From Artemia franciscana (lineage: Eukaryota > Arthropoda > Branchiopoda > Anostraca > Artemiidae): DNA of 64,000 nt. Position 1 is the stretch's first letter. Each line of letters opens with the position of its first letter. The DNA is taken from assembly GCF_032884065.1 (NCBI RefSeq), contig NC_088871.1, forward strand, positions 12,314,393 through 12,378,392, given 5' to 3'. The notes below the pieces were generated by a model, which saw only the letters and a program-made list of their open reading frames with translations, did no database searches and was not told the origin of the DNA. Below are positions 22,358 to 34,222 of the stretch, piece after piece. A program made the translations under genes and the position numbers.

Positions 22358-24089
22358 GTATGGCTGTAAGGTTTTTTTTTAATGCAACCAGTTGTTTTAC
22401 TCATTATTTTTCTCACCTGATTTATCAAGCTACTGCATACAATTCACATGAAAATTATTTAATTGACGATCAGGCCTCTTGGATCTAACTATCTAGCAAC
22501 AATTTTCTTGAGATAATTAAAAGTCAGACCTCAGTTAGGGGAATAGGTAGGCATAGAAGAGTGAAAGTGACCCTGCACAATTAGCCTAGCCCTAGGTAAC
22601 ATTTAGTCTTATGGAATATTATGAAGAAAAAAAATATTAAGACCAAACAGTAGTGCAATTTGATTCTGAATCAATTCCCTTTCAATTCCTAGGTATACTG
22701 ACTGCTAGGCAACCATGACAATTACACCCTATGCCCCCTAATAGGCTACTGCCAGATATAGCCATAAAGGTAACACTATAGGAGAGAGGCTGCTTTAAAG
22801 GAAACATATTAATAAAATAAAAGGGTATAAGTCCAGAATTAAGGCAGTTGAAAAGGAAACATATTAACAAAACAATTCTTACTTCATAATAGGCCTATGC
22901 AGAATAATTATAGTTAGTGCATTTTGAATACAATTCTGCTGAACTTTATCCTAACACTGCCCCCACAATATGCAAACATATAAGTTAAATTATATAGTCC
23001 CCATGTATTTTACCATATAACACTCTTGATTCAGTCTGTGTATCTAGCCTATAAATTGAATCAAGTGCATTGAAATTTAGAACCAGAAAACACATTGAAA
23101 GTATATAATTTCAGCACACCAAGCACCACCTCCCTTCTCTGAAGATCCCATATATACCTACCTAGCTTGAGGTAGCCTATATAGGCTATCTAAAAATCAG
23201 ATTATCATGTTTCCATAGAGGAAGGCAAAGGGTAGCCTACTTTGTCAGAGCAATGACTTATATTGAAAAATAGCTTAAAACAAGGAATCTAACAGTACTA
23301 CTTTTATTTTATTAAGATATTTCCTTTAGAAAAACCTCTCTTTTACAGTTTTATGACTTTAAATAAAGAACACTGTAAAACAGGAAAAAAGCCCCTCATC
23401 ACATTTGTTAAGGATAAAATAGGGTCAAATACTATCTAAACTTTCAGGTACAATATTTAGAAAGATAACTAAAGCTTAAAAAGTAAATGTCTATTCTCAA
23501 ATACACGTGTTTTTGTTTATGTTAATGTGTTTCTACAAAATTTGATTAGAATATTAAGAGGTAAATAGTATTAATCCATATTTTTCTTGCAACTTGAGTA
23601 AAATTATGTTTATAACCTTATCATTAATGAATAGGCTACCTGAAAATTTTCTTTCTTCATTACTTAGAAGGCAAGACTATAATCAATTAAAAAAGTAGTA
23701 CTATTTCATTCCCCCATAGATAATTTCCAAATATCATAGTTGCTATTCTCACTACACCTCTTTAATATCCTAGATAGCCCTAAGTTATAGCCCAAAATAA
23801 TATACATCTGAATTGTTGTCCATTTTATGTCATGTCATTTTTCCTAGTTAACAGGATAACACTGTAGAGTTACAGCTTTTCTGAAGGAATTGATGTTGAA
23901 CAAAAAAGAGTTGCACTGTTTGATGCCATTGCATCAATTAGTGAAAATTGTTATTTTTCAATTTATTCAATCAAAATATTAAAAATGGAATTTTTCAATG
24001 AACATACCCCCCCCCCCCCCTTAAAAAAAGAATCTAGGGCGCATGAGTTCCTTTGCTCTCAGTTGATACCATTCATTTTGTAGATCTCT

Positions 24090-25116
24090 TTTGAATTGAA
24101 TTATGCTGACAATATTTTGTATTTAAGTAATTCTTTTTCCCATTTTGAAAAGTTTTATGAGATGAAAAGCTCATATAAGAAAATAGGCCTGTCTTTCAAC
24201 AAGACTGAAACAGAGTTTATTGTCTTCAATTGTAAAGAAAGTATTCCTGTCCCAGCAGCAAAACTTTATGACAAGACAATAAAATCTTTTGTACTTGTAC
24301 ATTATGTAAGAAACACGCAAGAATTTGGATTACAAAGATCAGATGGGACAATAACCAGTTAGTTTGTAATGTATAGAATATAGTGTCTCATCATGGATGC
24401 TCAAATTAAGGATTGAGATTTGCCAAGGACTGAAAAGCAGGCAATTACATTATTCCAGGATAAGGAGTTGTTGTCCAAGACAAAACAGTGCATCAATGGA
24501 CACACCATGAATTTGTACTCTTACAAGAAGCAACATCTTTAGAAGTGTGACCTAACATTCATTAGAATTGATTAAGCTTCACTTCTCAAGTGTTTCTCAT
24601 ATAATACATAAGTACCAACTCTTTATCAAGTATAGTGAATCTTGGACTACCTGTGGATTGTAGTGGTAAATCAACTCATCTTTCATTAATAGGTGATTTT
24701 AATAGTAAAGTCTAAAAAGCTTACAGTAGGATTGTATCTTCAAAAGCTTCATACATGTCATGTGTTGATGTTCTCTCCTTTTTGGATTTTCCTATCTGAT
24801 AAGAATAAATGTACAGTGCATTCTTGTTTCTGTAAAACATACAGTTTTTTTAAATCTGTTTTGTGCTTGCCTCCTTGGAAGCATAACACAGCTATTATCA
24901 ACCAATATAATTTACCAAACCCATACATGGTTGTTCAGAAAAGACAAGAAAATTTTTATATGAGTTTAACAGAAAATTAACCATAGGATGCTTTGTGATA
25001 TTAGAGTCCATTCGCTGTTCTCCTTCTATATATTTTTGCAAATTTTGTTTGATATTTTTTTGTACTCTACTAGTGACATTATGTTTTTTTGTGGGAAATA
25101 AAGTTCATTCATTCAT
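24090..25116 (+). mobile_element. LINE relic with TTCATTCATTCA tail
   Basis: It starts near reverse-transcriptase motif C (LNYADNILYLSNS, second Asp lost) with YKKIGLSFNKTETEFIVFN. Later in-frame fragments are a C-terminal LPPWKHN and PYMVVQKRQENF block. It ends AAATAAAGTTCATTCATTCA at about 25097-25116. The end (ATAAAGTTCATTCATTC) is shared with the LINE at 42160-42940, so both are of one family. Heavily degraded, sense to the THAP intron. Confidence 0.7.
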
Positions 25117-26137
25117 AATGTCCACTACTCCAGCAATGTGCCAATCCTTGGACCACACTGCTTATCCTGTTACAGGATTTAATAGAGAAAAAAAATGGGT
25201 GCATTATATACTGTGTTTTCGCTGTTTATAAAAAATTTTCACTGTTGATAAAGGTCCTAAATGTGGAGTCAAAAAATAAAATATTATTTTATTTATATTA
25301 TTTGAATTGTTTTTTTTCCACTGTTTTATTTAAGTTATACCCTTTTTTCTTTTAAATTAGGTTCCAGATGTAGCCCTAAGCTAGGCTATATATAAAACTG
25401 AATATATACAAGATTCCATTACTGACATAGGGACAAGGTGAACACTACTCAAGGGCTTTTTTATTCTGACAATGGCTTTTTTGTTCTTTTCTAGCTCAAT
25501 GCTTGAAGCACTTGATGCATCTTTTAGTGCTGACTCAAGTTTATGGCCACATAGGCTTAAAGAACTGTTATTTTTTTTTATAGATTGGCTACATTTGGCA
25601 GTGTGAATTAATTGATCAAATGAACAAAGTCAGAAAGTTCTGTATATAGCCTAAGTACATGCATGGCTCTATTAGAGAGGGGGGACTAGGGATTACATGT
25701 GAGTGTAGGCTAGCTATTACTAACTATAGAAGTAGCATTAAAATGTACATAGGGTGGTATATTCATATTTTGGCTAGAAAAGCTATCTAAATATCAATAA
25801 CTTTACTTGTATGTAATGCAAAATGCTTTAATAACAAAATTCTTACATCACAATATTTGAAAATTTCTGTTAATTGTGTTTTAAGGGTCTACTCAACTTG
25901 AATTTATGGGCTTTCACCATGTTTTCGAATTATCTGAAATAGTATAATTTGTCCATTATATCTCAAATTAAAAAATGAAATTTGGTTATCCTGGCTCTTC
26001 TGAAAGAAACACTATAATAATAAAACAAATCTACCTTGTAGTTCTGTAATCAGTAACTATTTCAAACACAATTCTTGCCATTGTGTCTTCCCTCTAATTG
26101 CATAGTTTGAATTGTAGAGGTCGTTCTTCATAGAATT

Positions 26138-26811
26138 AAAAAGGTAACAAGTTATAGAGATAAACCAAATTTAAATTCTTCCTAGACTTAAAAAAGTAAC
26201 AAGTTATAGAGATAAACCAAATGTAAATTCTTCATAGACTTAAAAAGGTAACAGGTTATAGAGATAACCTGTTAGTAAAAATTAAACTATTAACAGCATG
26301 TACTTGAATTAGAAAAATCCTAAGTTAACCATGCTCTTGATCAATAACATAACAAATACACAAACTGTCAATGTTTTTACAATACATAGTTTGAGAAATG
26401 TGCATAGTTCAAGTTATAGAGGTTGTTCTTCATAGACTTAAAAAGATAACAGGTTATAGAGATAAACCGATGTAAATTCGAGTTACAAAATCACTAAATT
26501 TACTCCCTACAGCCACTAAAAAGTTAGGAATAACTTTATTAGTGTATTATAAACTTGACGTATCAAGACTTTACTTTCACAAGTCAAGATCTTATAAAGG
26601 GGTTTAATTAGTTTTCTTAAAATTGCAATGTATTCCCCCCTTTTCAAAAATTTGATTTATAATCTTCAGTAATTTACTTCTTACTTCACAAACACCATAT
26701 TTAAACAAGAGCTAAGAGCTCATATGGCACTTATGACGAGGTCGGAAGAGCTCATATGGTATGAGCTCTAGCAAAATTCTAAGAATCAATACATTAATTT
26801 CAAAGAAAAAT
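26138..26811 (+). repeat. Left inverted arm of the foldback element
   Basis: Complement of 29015-29702. The inner end carries a palindromic GAGCTCATATGG / ATGAGCTC cluster at about 26716-26769. The outer end carries the repeated AACAGGTTATAGAGATAA motif. Confidence 0.85.
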
Positions 26812-29014
26812 CAGAGGCTTAATACTGGTTGGGTTTTAAAATAAGAGCTCTGAGTCACAAGGTGCTTCTAAATATCAAAATTCATTAAGATCCAATTTAC
26901 GCACTTGTAAGTTAAAACCACCTCATTTTTTCTAATTATTCCTCTCCCTTCAGCCCCCCAGATGGTCGAATCAGGGAAAACCACTTTATCAAGTCAATTT
27001 ATGCAGCTATCTTGACACGCATACCCATTTTCATCGTCCTAGCACGTCCAGAAGCACCAAACTCGCCAAAGCACTGAACTCCACCACCTAACTCCACCAA
27101 AGAGAGCAGATCCAGTCCGGTTATATCAATCACATATCGATTTCCGATTTCCCCATCCAACTCCCTCCAATGTCAAAAGATCTGTTGGGATTTGAAATAA
27201 GATCTCTGAGACATGAGTTCCTTCTAAAAATCAAATTTCATTAAGATCCAGTCACCCGCTCTTAAGTTAAAAATACCTCAATTTTTCTGATTTTTCCAAA
27301 TTAACATCCCCCAGCTCCCTCAAAGAGAACAGATTCATACCAATTATGTCAATCTTGTATCTATAACTTGTGCTTATTCTTCCCATCAAGTTTCATCCCA
27401 ATCTCTCCACTCTAAGGGTTTTCCAAGATTTCTGGTTTCCAAGATTTCTGTTTCCCCCTCCAACCCTCTATGTCCTCGGATCCGATTCAAATTGAAAATG
27501 GGGCATCTAAGACATAAGATTCTTTTATATATCAAGTTTCATTAAGATCTGATCACCAATTCGTAAAATACCTCGATTTTCACGTTTTTCAAGAATTCTG
27601 GTTTTTCCCTCCAACTCCCTTCAATGTCACCGGATCTGGTCGAGATTTAAAAATTAGAGTTCTAAAGCACAAGATCCTTCTAGATATCAAATTTCATTAA
27701 GATCTGACCACCTGTTCATAAGTTAAAAATACCTCATTTTTTCTAATTTTTCAGAGTTACTCCCCCCCCCCCTACTCCACCAAAGAGAGCGGATCCGGTC
27801 CGGTTATGTCAGTCACCTATCTTGGACTAGTGCTTATTCTTTCCACCAAGTTTCATCCTGATCTCCCCGTATTAAGCGTTTTTCGTGATTTCCGGTCCCC
27901 CACCCCTAATGACACTGGATCCGTCAGGATTTTAAATAAGAGATCTCAGTTTCGAGATCTTTCTAAATATGAAATTTCATTACATTACGATCACTCTTTT
28001 GTAAGTCAAAAATACCTCATTTTTTCGATTTTTTTAGAATTAACCCCCCCCCCCCAACTCCCCCAAAGAGAGCAGCTCCGCTCCGGTTATGTCAATCCCG
28101 TATCTAAGACTTCTGCTTATTTTTCCCACCAAGTTTCACCCCGATCCCTCCACTCTAAGCGTTTCCCAAGATTTTAGGTTCCCCCCCAACTTCCCATTCA
28201 CCGGATCCGCTCGGGATTTAAAATAAGAGCTCTGAGACATGATATTCTTCTAAACCTCAAGTTTCATTAAGATCCAATCACTCCTTGGTAAGTTAAAAAT
28301 ATCTATTTTTTTTAATTTTTCAGAATTAACCCTCCTTCCCCAACTCCCGCAAAGAGAGCGGATCCATTCCTGTTATATTTCAATCACGTGTCTAGGACTT
28401 ATGGTTATTTTTACCACCAAGTTTCATCCCAATCCCTCCACACTAAGCGTTTTCCAAGATTTTAGGTCCCTCCCCAAACTCCCTCCAATGTAACTGGATC
28501 TGGTCAGGATTTAAAATAAGAGCCCTGAGACAGGATATCCTTCCAAAAATCCAATTTCATTAAGATCCCATCACTCCTTACGTTAAAAATACACCATTTT
28601 TTCTATTTTTTCATAACTAGCCCTCCCCTCCAACTCCCCCAAAAAGAGCGGATCTGTTCCGGTTATGTTAATCACGTATCTAGGACTTGTGCTTATTTTT
28701 CCCACCAAGATTCATCTCAATCCCTCAATTATAAGCGTTTTCCAAGATTTTAGGTTCCCCCCTAAATTCCCCCAAATGTCACCATATCCATTCGGGATTT
28801 AAAATAAAATATCTGAGACACGATATCTTTCCAAACTTCAAATTTCATTAAGATCCAATCATTTTTCCCACCAAGTTTCATCCTGATCCCTCCATTCTAA
28901 GCATTTTCCAAGATTTACCCCCCCCCCCCCCCAAATCCCCCCAATGTCGCCAGATCTGGTGATGATTTAAATTAAGAACTCTAAAACATGATATCCTTCC
29001 AAACATCAAATTTC
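26812..29014 (+). repeat. Satellite core, about 290-bp units
   Basis: The landmark TCAAATTTCATTAAGATC recurs near 26874, 27231, 27532, 27687, 27970, 28257, 28550, 28838 and (partial) 29006. Spacings are 357, 301, 155, 283, 287, 293, 288 and 168, so the unit is about 290 bp with two internally deleted copies. Each unit also has a C-run, an AAAGAGAGCGGATC box, a TATCTAGGACTTGTGCTTAT box and a CAAGTTTCATCC box. The 123-codon frame at 27806 is read from it and is not a gene. Confidence 0.85.
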
Positions 29015-29702
29015 ATTTTTCTTTTAAATTAATGTATTGATTCTTAGGATTTTGCTAGAGCTCATACCATATGAGCTCTTGACTCTTCTGACCTCGTCAT
29101 AAGTGCCATCTGAGCTCTTAGCTCTTGTTTAAATATGGTGTTTGTGAAGTAAGAAGTAAATTACTGAAGATTATAAATCAAATTTTTGAAAAGGGGGGAA
29201 TACATAGCAATTTTAAGAAAACTAATTAAACCCCTTTATAAGATCTTGACATGGGAAAGTAAAGTCTTAATATTTCAAGTTTATAATACACTGATAAAGT
29301 TATTCCTAGCTTTTTAGTGGCTGTAGGTAGTAAATTTAGTGATTTCGTAGCTCTGTAACTCGAATTTACATTGGTTTATCTCTATAACCTGTTACCTTTT
29401 TAAGTCTATGAAGAACGACCTCTATAACTTGAACTGTGCATATTTCGCAAACTATGTATTGTAAAAACATTGACAGTTTGTGTATTTGTTATGTTATTGA
29501 TCAAGAGCATGGTTAACTTAGGATTTTTCTAATTCAAGTACATGCTGTTAATAGTTTAATTTTTTACTAACAGGTTATCTCTATAACCTGTTACCTTTTT
29601 AAGTCTATGAAGGATTTACATTTGGTTTATCTCTATAACTTGTTACTTTTTTAAGTCTAGGGAGAATTTACATTCAGTTTATCTCTATAACTTGTTACTT
29701 TT
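29015..29702 (-). repeat. Right inverted arm of the foldback element
   Basis: Complement of 26138-26811, ending in three AACTTGTTAC/AACCTGTTAC motifs. The outer end stops short of the left arm's outermost motif, suggesting slight truncation. Confidence 0.85.
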
Positions 29703-32206
29703 AGTTGGGAGTTTTTTTTGTGCAAAAGTTCAGAGAGGTAGTAGACTGGTCTTGTATGCGGTATTTTTTAGCCTTAGAAATAGGGAAAGACTAGAGATTG
29801 GAACTTACCAAAACCTTTGCAGGATGTAAATTAGTTAAGTACCCATTTAAAACTTTCATTGACTGAACTCAACAGCCCTCCAAGATAGCAAAACTCCTTC
29901 ATTTAGAAATCTGCTTTTATAATTTTTTTCTTTCAAAGGTTTTAAAAGTTTTGAAAGAATGTATTGAATTTATAAAGAAAAAAAATCTCCATATGGCTTA
30001 AAAGCTGCTCAGTCGTTGACATTGTGCTTTCAAAACTTAAGAGTCAAAGTAAAGTAGAATCAGAATTAAGGAAAGAATTTTTACTTGAAAATCTACTTTC
30101 TGTTCTGGACAGGAAATGTCTTCTATACAATCTTGAAAGCTTCAAAAAAAAGGAAAGGAGTACAATCCTTTCCTTCTCCCAAGAAAGGCGTTGGGTATAA
30201 GGTCTTTTATTCTAGTTTATTCTACATCTGGCCCAGAGCCAGATCTAGGTTTTTGTTAGAGAAAAGGGAGGGGGGGGCAAATGTGTATTTCACCGCCACC
30301 TGGCACACCGTCTGCACTGCAGATATTACAATTTCCATGCAGAGTGAAAGTTGAATCTATTTCCTGGGGAGAAATGTTGGTATATATTTATTAAATGTAT
30401 GTTATTTGTTAAAAGGGCTGGTTTTATCAACTCACAGTTTATTTCCACGACTTTTGAAAGATGCTTAATATTATTTATTGAAAAAGAAATTTACTCTCTC
30501 AAATATAGCCAAAGGCTTAACTTATGTAAATTGCAGTGCGTTTGGTTAATAGAATGTGAATTGTAACATTTATGAATTATATATTTGCATATTACAATTA
30601 TAATATAAAACACAACAAATGTTATCAAAAATATCAATTTCCGAAATGCATCTGTTTTCCTTTTTTGCAAATTCAGTGTTTTGTTCAGGAATGGATAAGG
30701 ACACAATGACTTTTAACTTTTGCTTTAAATTAAAACTTTTCCAGCTTTTCTTCCAGTAAAACAAAAATACGCGTCTTTGGTACCCGAGTCAGGCCTCAAT
30801 AGGTCTAGTGTCGGAATAATAACCTTACTGATTCTGGTACCTAAGAAAATTGAAGGTATCTAAAATCATGGTGTTAGTTACTAATTTGGGCGGTCTTGCA
30901 AATGGATAAAGTAATATAGGTAACATGATTGTACATTGGATGGGTACCTCTGGAATGACCTAGCCTACTTTTAAAAAATGGTTTGCTTGGAAAACATTAG
31001 TCAATAACGTAAATGGAAAAAGAAATACAGAATAACTGTTCTTTATGCACTGCCTCCCCCCCCCCCCCACTAAGAGGCGAAAGTTAAGAAACAATAAAAA
31101 TTTCTGCCTTCTGCAAAATATTTGTGGTTGCTTCCACTGAGATCTAAAGTTGCTTCCATTGGGATGGTTATGCCAATTAAAAAAAAAAAAAAACTATTTG
31201 AAATGCACATTTCTTCTTTATCCTCATCCTAGGCCCTCTCTAACCCTAAGAACTTCTTAGAATAATATAGGCTTTAGATCCATCGCCCAAAGCCCCCCCT
31301 CGAACAACTCAACTACTTTCCAATGTAGCCAAAAGTCCTACAATTGGATTCTTTCCATTAGGCAGTATATCTGGGAACACTGGTAAGGGGGACGGTGGTG
31401 CCCCCCCCCCCGGAAAACAAAATACGTTAAAACAAAACACACAAAATAAGAAAATGCAAAATATTCCCATTAAAATCTAGCTAAAAACTATGTTTTTTGT
31501 AGCCCTTGCTCCCTTTATCCCTTATAATTTTTCCTTGGAGTACTCATAAGTAGAAAATATATTTTACAGAGTTTATAAACTGTTGGAAAATTAAAATTTA
31601 AGAATAAGTTAAGATCTCTACCTCCACACCTAGTCCTTTTTAAGGCAAGCTGGCAGTATCTCTTCCCTTTTTTTGTGAATTATTAATACATATTTGAAAA
31701 AAAATTGCTCACAAGTTTTTGTGTTTGTTTCAGCAAAAATTTAAAAGATGCTTTGAAAGATAAAAGAAAAACAAACTATAAAGCAGTAAGTTCACACATC
31801 TCTGAAATGCAACACTTAACCTGAAATTTGTTAAGTTGACTTCCTGAAATCAGTAGCTCCCCCAATAGAGTTGTAGATTCCCATCTTACTGTATCTACAA
31901 TGAAAATATTGTTTTATGTAAAAAGATTGATTATGTACAATGGAAAGATAGGAATCAGGATTGTTTTCTCAAGCCTTTGCTTATTATTGTTATGGCTTTT
32001 TATTCTTGCAACCCATGATGTCATTTGCATTTCTCATTTGAAATCAACCCATCAGTGCATGCCTTTATTGGTTTGAGGCAAGATTCCCCATATCTTGGTG
32101 CACCCTGACTGTTCTATTCATTTTGACGTCCCTTGATGAGTTTTATCTGAAAAAAGTAAATGAAGCCAAGGTCTTAGTGGGACTTACAAAAATCTTTCTT
32201 TTTCAG

Positions 32207-33336
32207 GTAACAGGAATGGCAGTACTTATTACGAACTTTTTGACTTTCCATCCAACCCAGCAAGGAAGAATGCTTGGATTACAAGAATCAAATCCATTTA
32301 TCTAGATTGGCGCTACCTCCCCTCATCAAAAGTCTGTGGGTTACATTTCCATGAACAAAAACCATCAGCTTTTCCTGAGCACAATGACTTTTGTCCCACT
32401 ATTTTCCCAGTTCCAGTTGCTGATGAAAGGGATATACCATCTAATACTGAAGGGAATTTGATTTTAAACGAATCACAGGAGAATTGCAACTTATGTCAGT
32501 GTTGTCGAGGTAAAGATGCCAGAATACGAGAGTTAAATTCTGCTGCTTCCAGGTATATAGAAGCAAATAGGCAGCTGTCAACAGAAAACTCACAGATGGT
32601 GTGCGAGTTGGGCATGTTGAGAGAAAGAATAAAAACTTTTGAAGGAGCTATAACAAAGCCTTGTAAAACTGAGCATGTTCTGAATGTCAACATCAAAATG
32701 TTGAAAAAACAATTGATGGAAGAGAGAATGAAAGTGGCTGAGCTTGAGCAAAAATTCGCTCTGAAGCTAGTTGAACTTGGTGAATTGCAAAAAGAATTTG
32801 CTAAGTGTAAACAGAAAGAAGCAAAAGATCTTAAATTTGATGAGAGAAAAATGTATGAACTTGAAAATGAAAAGAAAAACTCAATTCAGCTGAAACTTGA
32901 AATTCAAAACTTAAAAGAGAATAAAAAAGTGTTAAAAGCAGAAGTGTCTAGCTTAAGGGAAACCATCACCATACAGGCTGATAAGATAAAAAATCTGGAA
33001 AAAGAGTATGGGTGCTTTAGTGTCAGATTAATGAGGCAAAGTCAGCCGAATTTGAGAAAGAAAAAAGTTGGGGAGGTCTCTTCAGGAGGTGTCAAAGGGC
33101 TAATGAAAAGAGGTATTGTTCTAGAAAAAATAGGAAAACCAACTCAACAATTACGTAAAAGGAAAATCAAATGTAATGATGATGCCGATGATGACCTCAT
33201 GGATGATGTTGTGTTAAGTGAAATTGTGAAATCAAAAATTAAGAGGGATCCATCAGATGATGAAAGTGAAGACAATAGTCATGGTAAAGATAATTTCTTT
33301 ACTAAACATGTAGATTTGTCGTTTGATGACAACTGA
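32207..33336 (+). CDS. THAP-domain gene, 3' exon (rest of THAP finger, coiled coil, acidic tail)
   Basis: Joined to 22252-22357 it gives a 411-residue protein ending at TGA 33334-33336. THAP fingers are C2CH zinc folds that bind DNA in the nucleus. Using the ATG at 22252, ligands are Cys28, Cys33, Cys79 and His82: spacing C-x4-C-x45-C-x2-H, within the family range. The conserved Pro (LFDFP, residue 50), Trp59 and the closing PTIFPVP block are also present. Residues about 130-315 are Lys/Glu/Leu-rich with heptad-like spacing, a long coiled coil probably for dimerisation, preceded by a NCNLCQCCRGK cluster. A basic stretch (LRKRKIK) that could be a nuclear signal and an acidic DDADDDLMDD / DDESED tail follow. 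The acceptor TTTCTTTTTCAG ends at 32206. The specific family member is not identified; a domesticated P-element origin is possible, as for THAP proteins in general. No lesions. Confidence 0.85.
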
Positions 33337-33620
33337 GGTATCAGTTTAAGTAACAGTTGTGGGTCTGAAGTTTTCAACTAATTTTGGTTTCTCTTTCCCT
33401 GCCTGATGAAATTTTATAGAGATTTCTATTATTATTAGTTTTTTTGTTGTCATTAAATAGTTTTGTGAAAAATATCCCTATGGGTTGTACTTCAGTATAT
33501 AAATTATATATGTATTTCAGTATTTAATTTTGGGGTGTAGGGAGAGATGTTTTGCCCATCGAATGTAATGTACTGAAGGATAAAGACAAATGAAAAAGAA
33601 AAAATGTAAGAATAAAAAAC
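33337..33620 (+). other. Probable 3' UTR of the THAP gene
   Basis: AT-rich, with AATAAA at 33611-33616, about 275 bases past the stop, as the likely poly(A) signal. Confidence 0.45.
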
Positions 33621-33703
33621 TTTAACAAACACAGTGAAACTCCTATAATACTCCTTAGTACTTTCCCACTATCCTTACATATAAAATGCTCATTTGTCAA
33701 TAG

Positions 33704-33808
33704 CAAAAATCTTTTGATCATTTGCTGGCAGAAAAAAAATCTTTTGCTCTTCTAATTCAATAAAAAATCAAATTCAAATGTCAAAAACACTTTAAGTGGC
33801 TTTCATTG
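33704..33808 (+). repeat. 105-bp direct duplication, copy 1
   Basis: About 93 percent identical by eye to 34120-34222. It shares AAAATCTTTTGATCATTTGC, then AAATCTTTTGCTCTTC and a TCAAATTCAAATGTCAAAAA block, ending AAGTGGCTTTCA. Spacing is 416 bp. Confidence 0.85.
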
Positions 33809-33958
33809 TCACTTGTCTTCTAATCAAGGCTGTTGTCCCAGCGAAGAAGCCGGTTGATTTAAATCATCCTGCAATTCTTGCATTTTCTTGTAACCTTTGG
33901 CATACTAGATTGTGTCTCACAATATTTCTTCTAGGAGATCCATAAGGTAACAAGAGAT

Positions 33959-34171
33959 TCAATAATTTAAAGGACGTATAAGGTGTTCTTCAACAGTTTC
34001 ATAAGGATCTAAAATGTACATTTGACCACATGAAGGTAGTTCAAAATCACCTTCAGGGGTTTGTGATAGAAACGCTGCAAAATTGATTTTGTGATAAACT
34101 TTTTCAGCTACTTTGAAACCCAAAATCTTTTGATCATTTGCTGGCGGAAAAAAATCTTTTGCTCTTCCAAT
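33959..34171 (-). CDS. Unrecognised coding-like frame, 70 codons
   Basis: On the minus strand an open frame reads through ANDQKILGFKVAEKVYHKI, NFAAFLSQTPEGDFELPSCG and QMYILDPYETVEEHLIRPLN before TGA at 33959-33961. Composition is well mixed and looks like real protein rather than AT noise. There is no start codon after the upstream stop, so it would be a terminal exon or a processed-pseudogene piece. After the stop, weakly protein-like sequence continues in other frames. It lies between, and partly within, the two 105-bp duplicates. No family is recognised; treat as a candidate only. Confidence 0.3.
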   Translation of the reverse strand: MGRAKDFFPPANDQKILGFKVAEKVYHKINFAAFLSQTPEGDFELPSCGQMYILDPYETVEEHLIRPLNY

Positions 34172-34222
34172 TCAATAGAAAATCAAATTCAAATGTCAAA
34201 AACACTTAAGTGGCTTTCACAC
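34120..34222 (+). repeat. 105-bp direct duplication, copy 2
   Basis: Partner of 33704-33808. It overlaps the 5' side of the minus-strand frame at 33959-34171, so that frame's first codons are within duplicated DNA. Confidence 0.85.

Larger units (their letters stand above)
26138..29702. mobile_element. Foldback-type element: long inverted arms around a satellite core
   Basis: The arms 26138-26811 and 29015-29702 are reverse complements for about 680 bp at roughly 95 percent identity by eye. The 2.2 kb between them is a tandem array of about 290-bp units. Each arm contains its own short repeats of a TTAAAAAGGTAACAGGTTATAGAGATAA-type motif (three to four per arm, at the outer end). There is no open frame of coding character and no transposase. 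The layout matches foldback elements. No flanking target duplication was found; outward of 26138 the left side may continue to about 26098. It lies in the THAP intron, so its transcript could form a very long hairpin. Confidence 0.8.
22358..32206 (+). other. Intron of the THAP gene (about 9.85 kb)
   Basis: Bounded by donor GTATGG at 22358 and acceptor TTTCTTTTTCAG ending 32206. It contains a LINE relic (24090-25116) and a long foldback element (26138-29702). The rest (22358-24080, 25120-26130 and 29703-32206) is AT-rich, with frequent AGGCCTA/TAGGCTA words, C-runs at 24007, 31057 and 31401, and no supportable exon. An alternative exon inside the intron cannot be excluded. Confidence 0.7.

Noticed and set aside
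24007-24021. C-runs (also 31057, 31401, 47755, 59760) as G-quadruplex elements
   Set aside because: Single homopolymer runs without the four-tract pattern; common low-complexity sequence here and prone to sequencing error.
27806-28177. 123-codon frame in the foldback core
   Set aside because: Runs through satellite units and is broken in the neighbouring unit; no family motif.
26812-29014. Regular repeats as a CRISPR array
   Set aside because: Units of about 290 bp with no constant short repeat/unique spacer pattern, in a eukaryotic intron.
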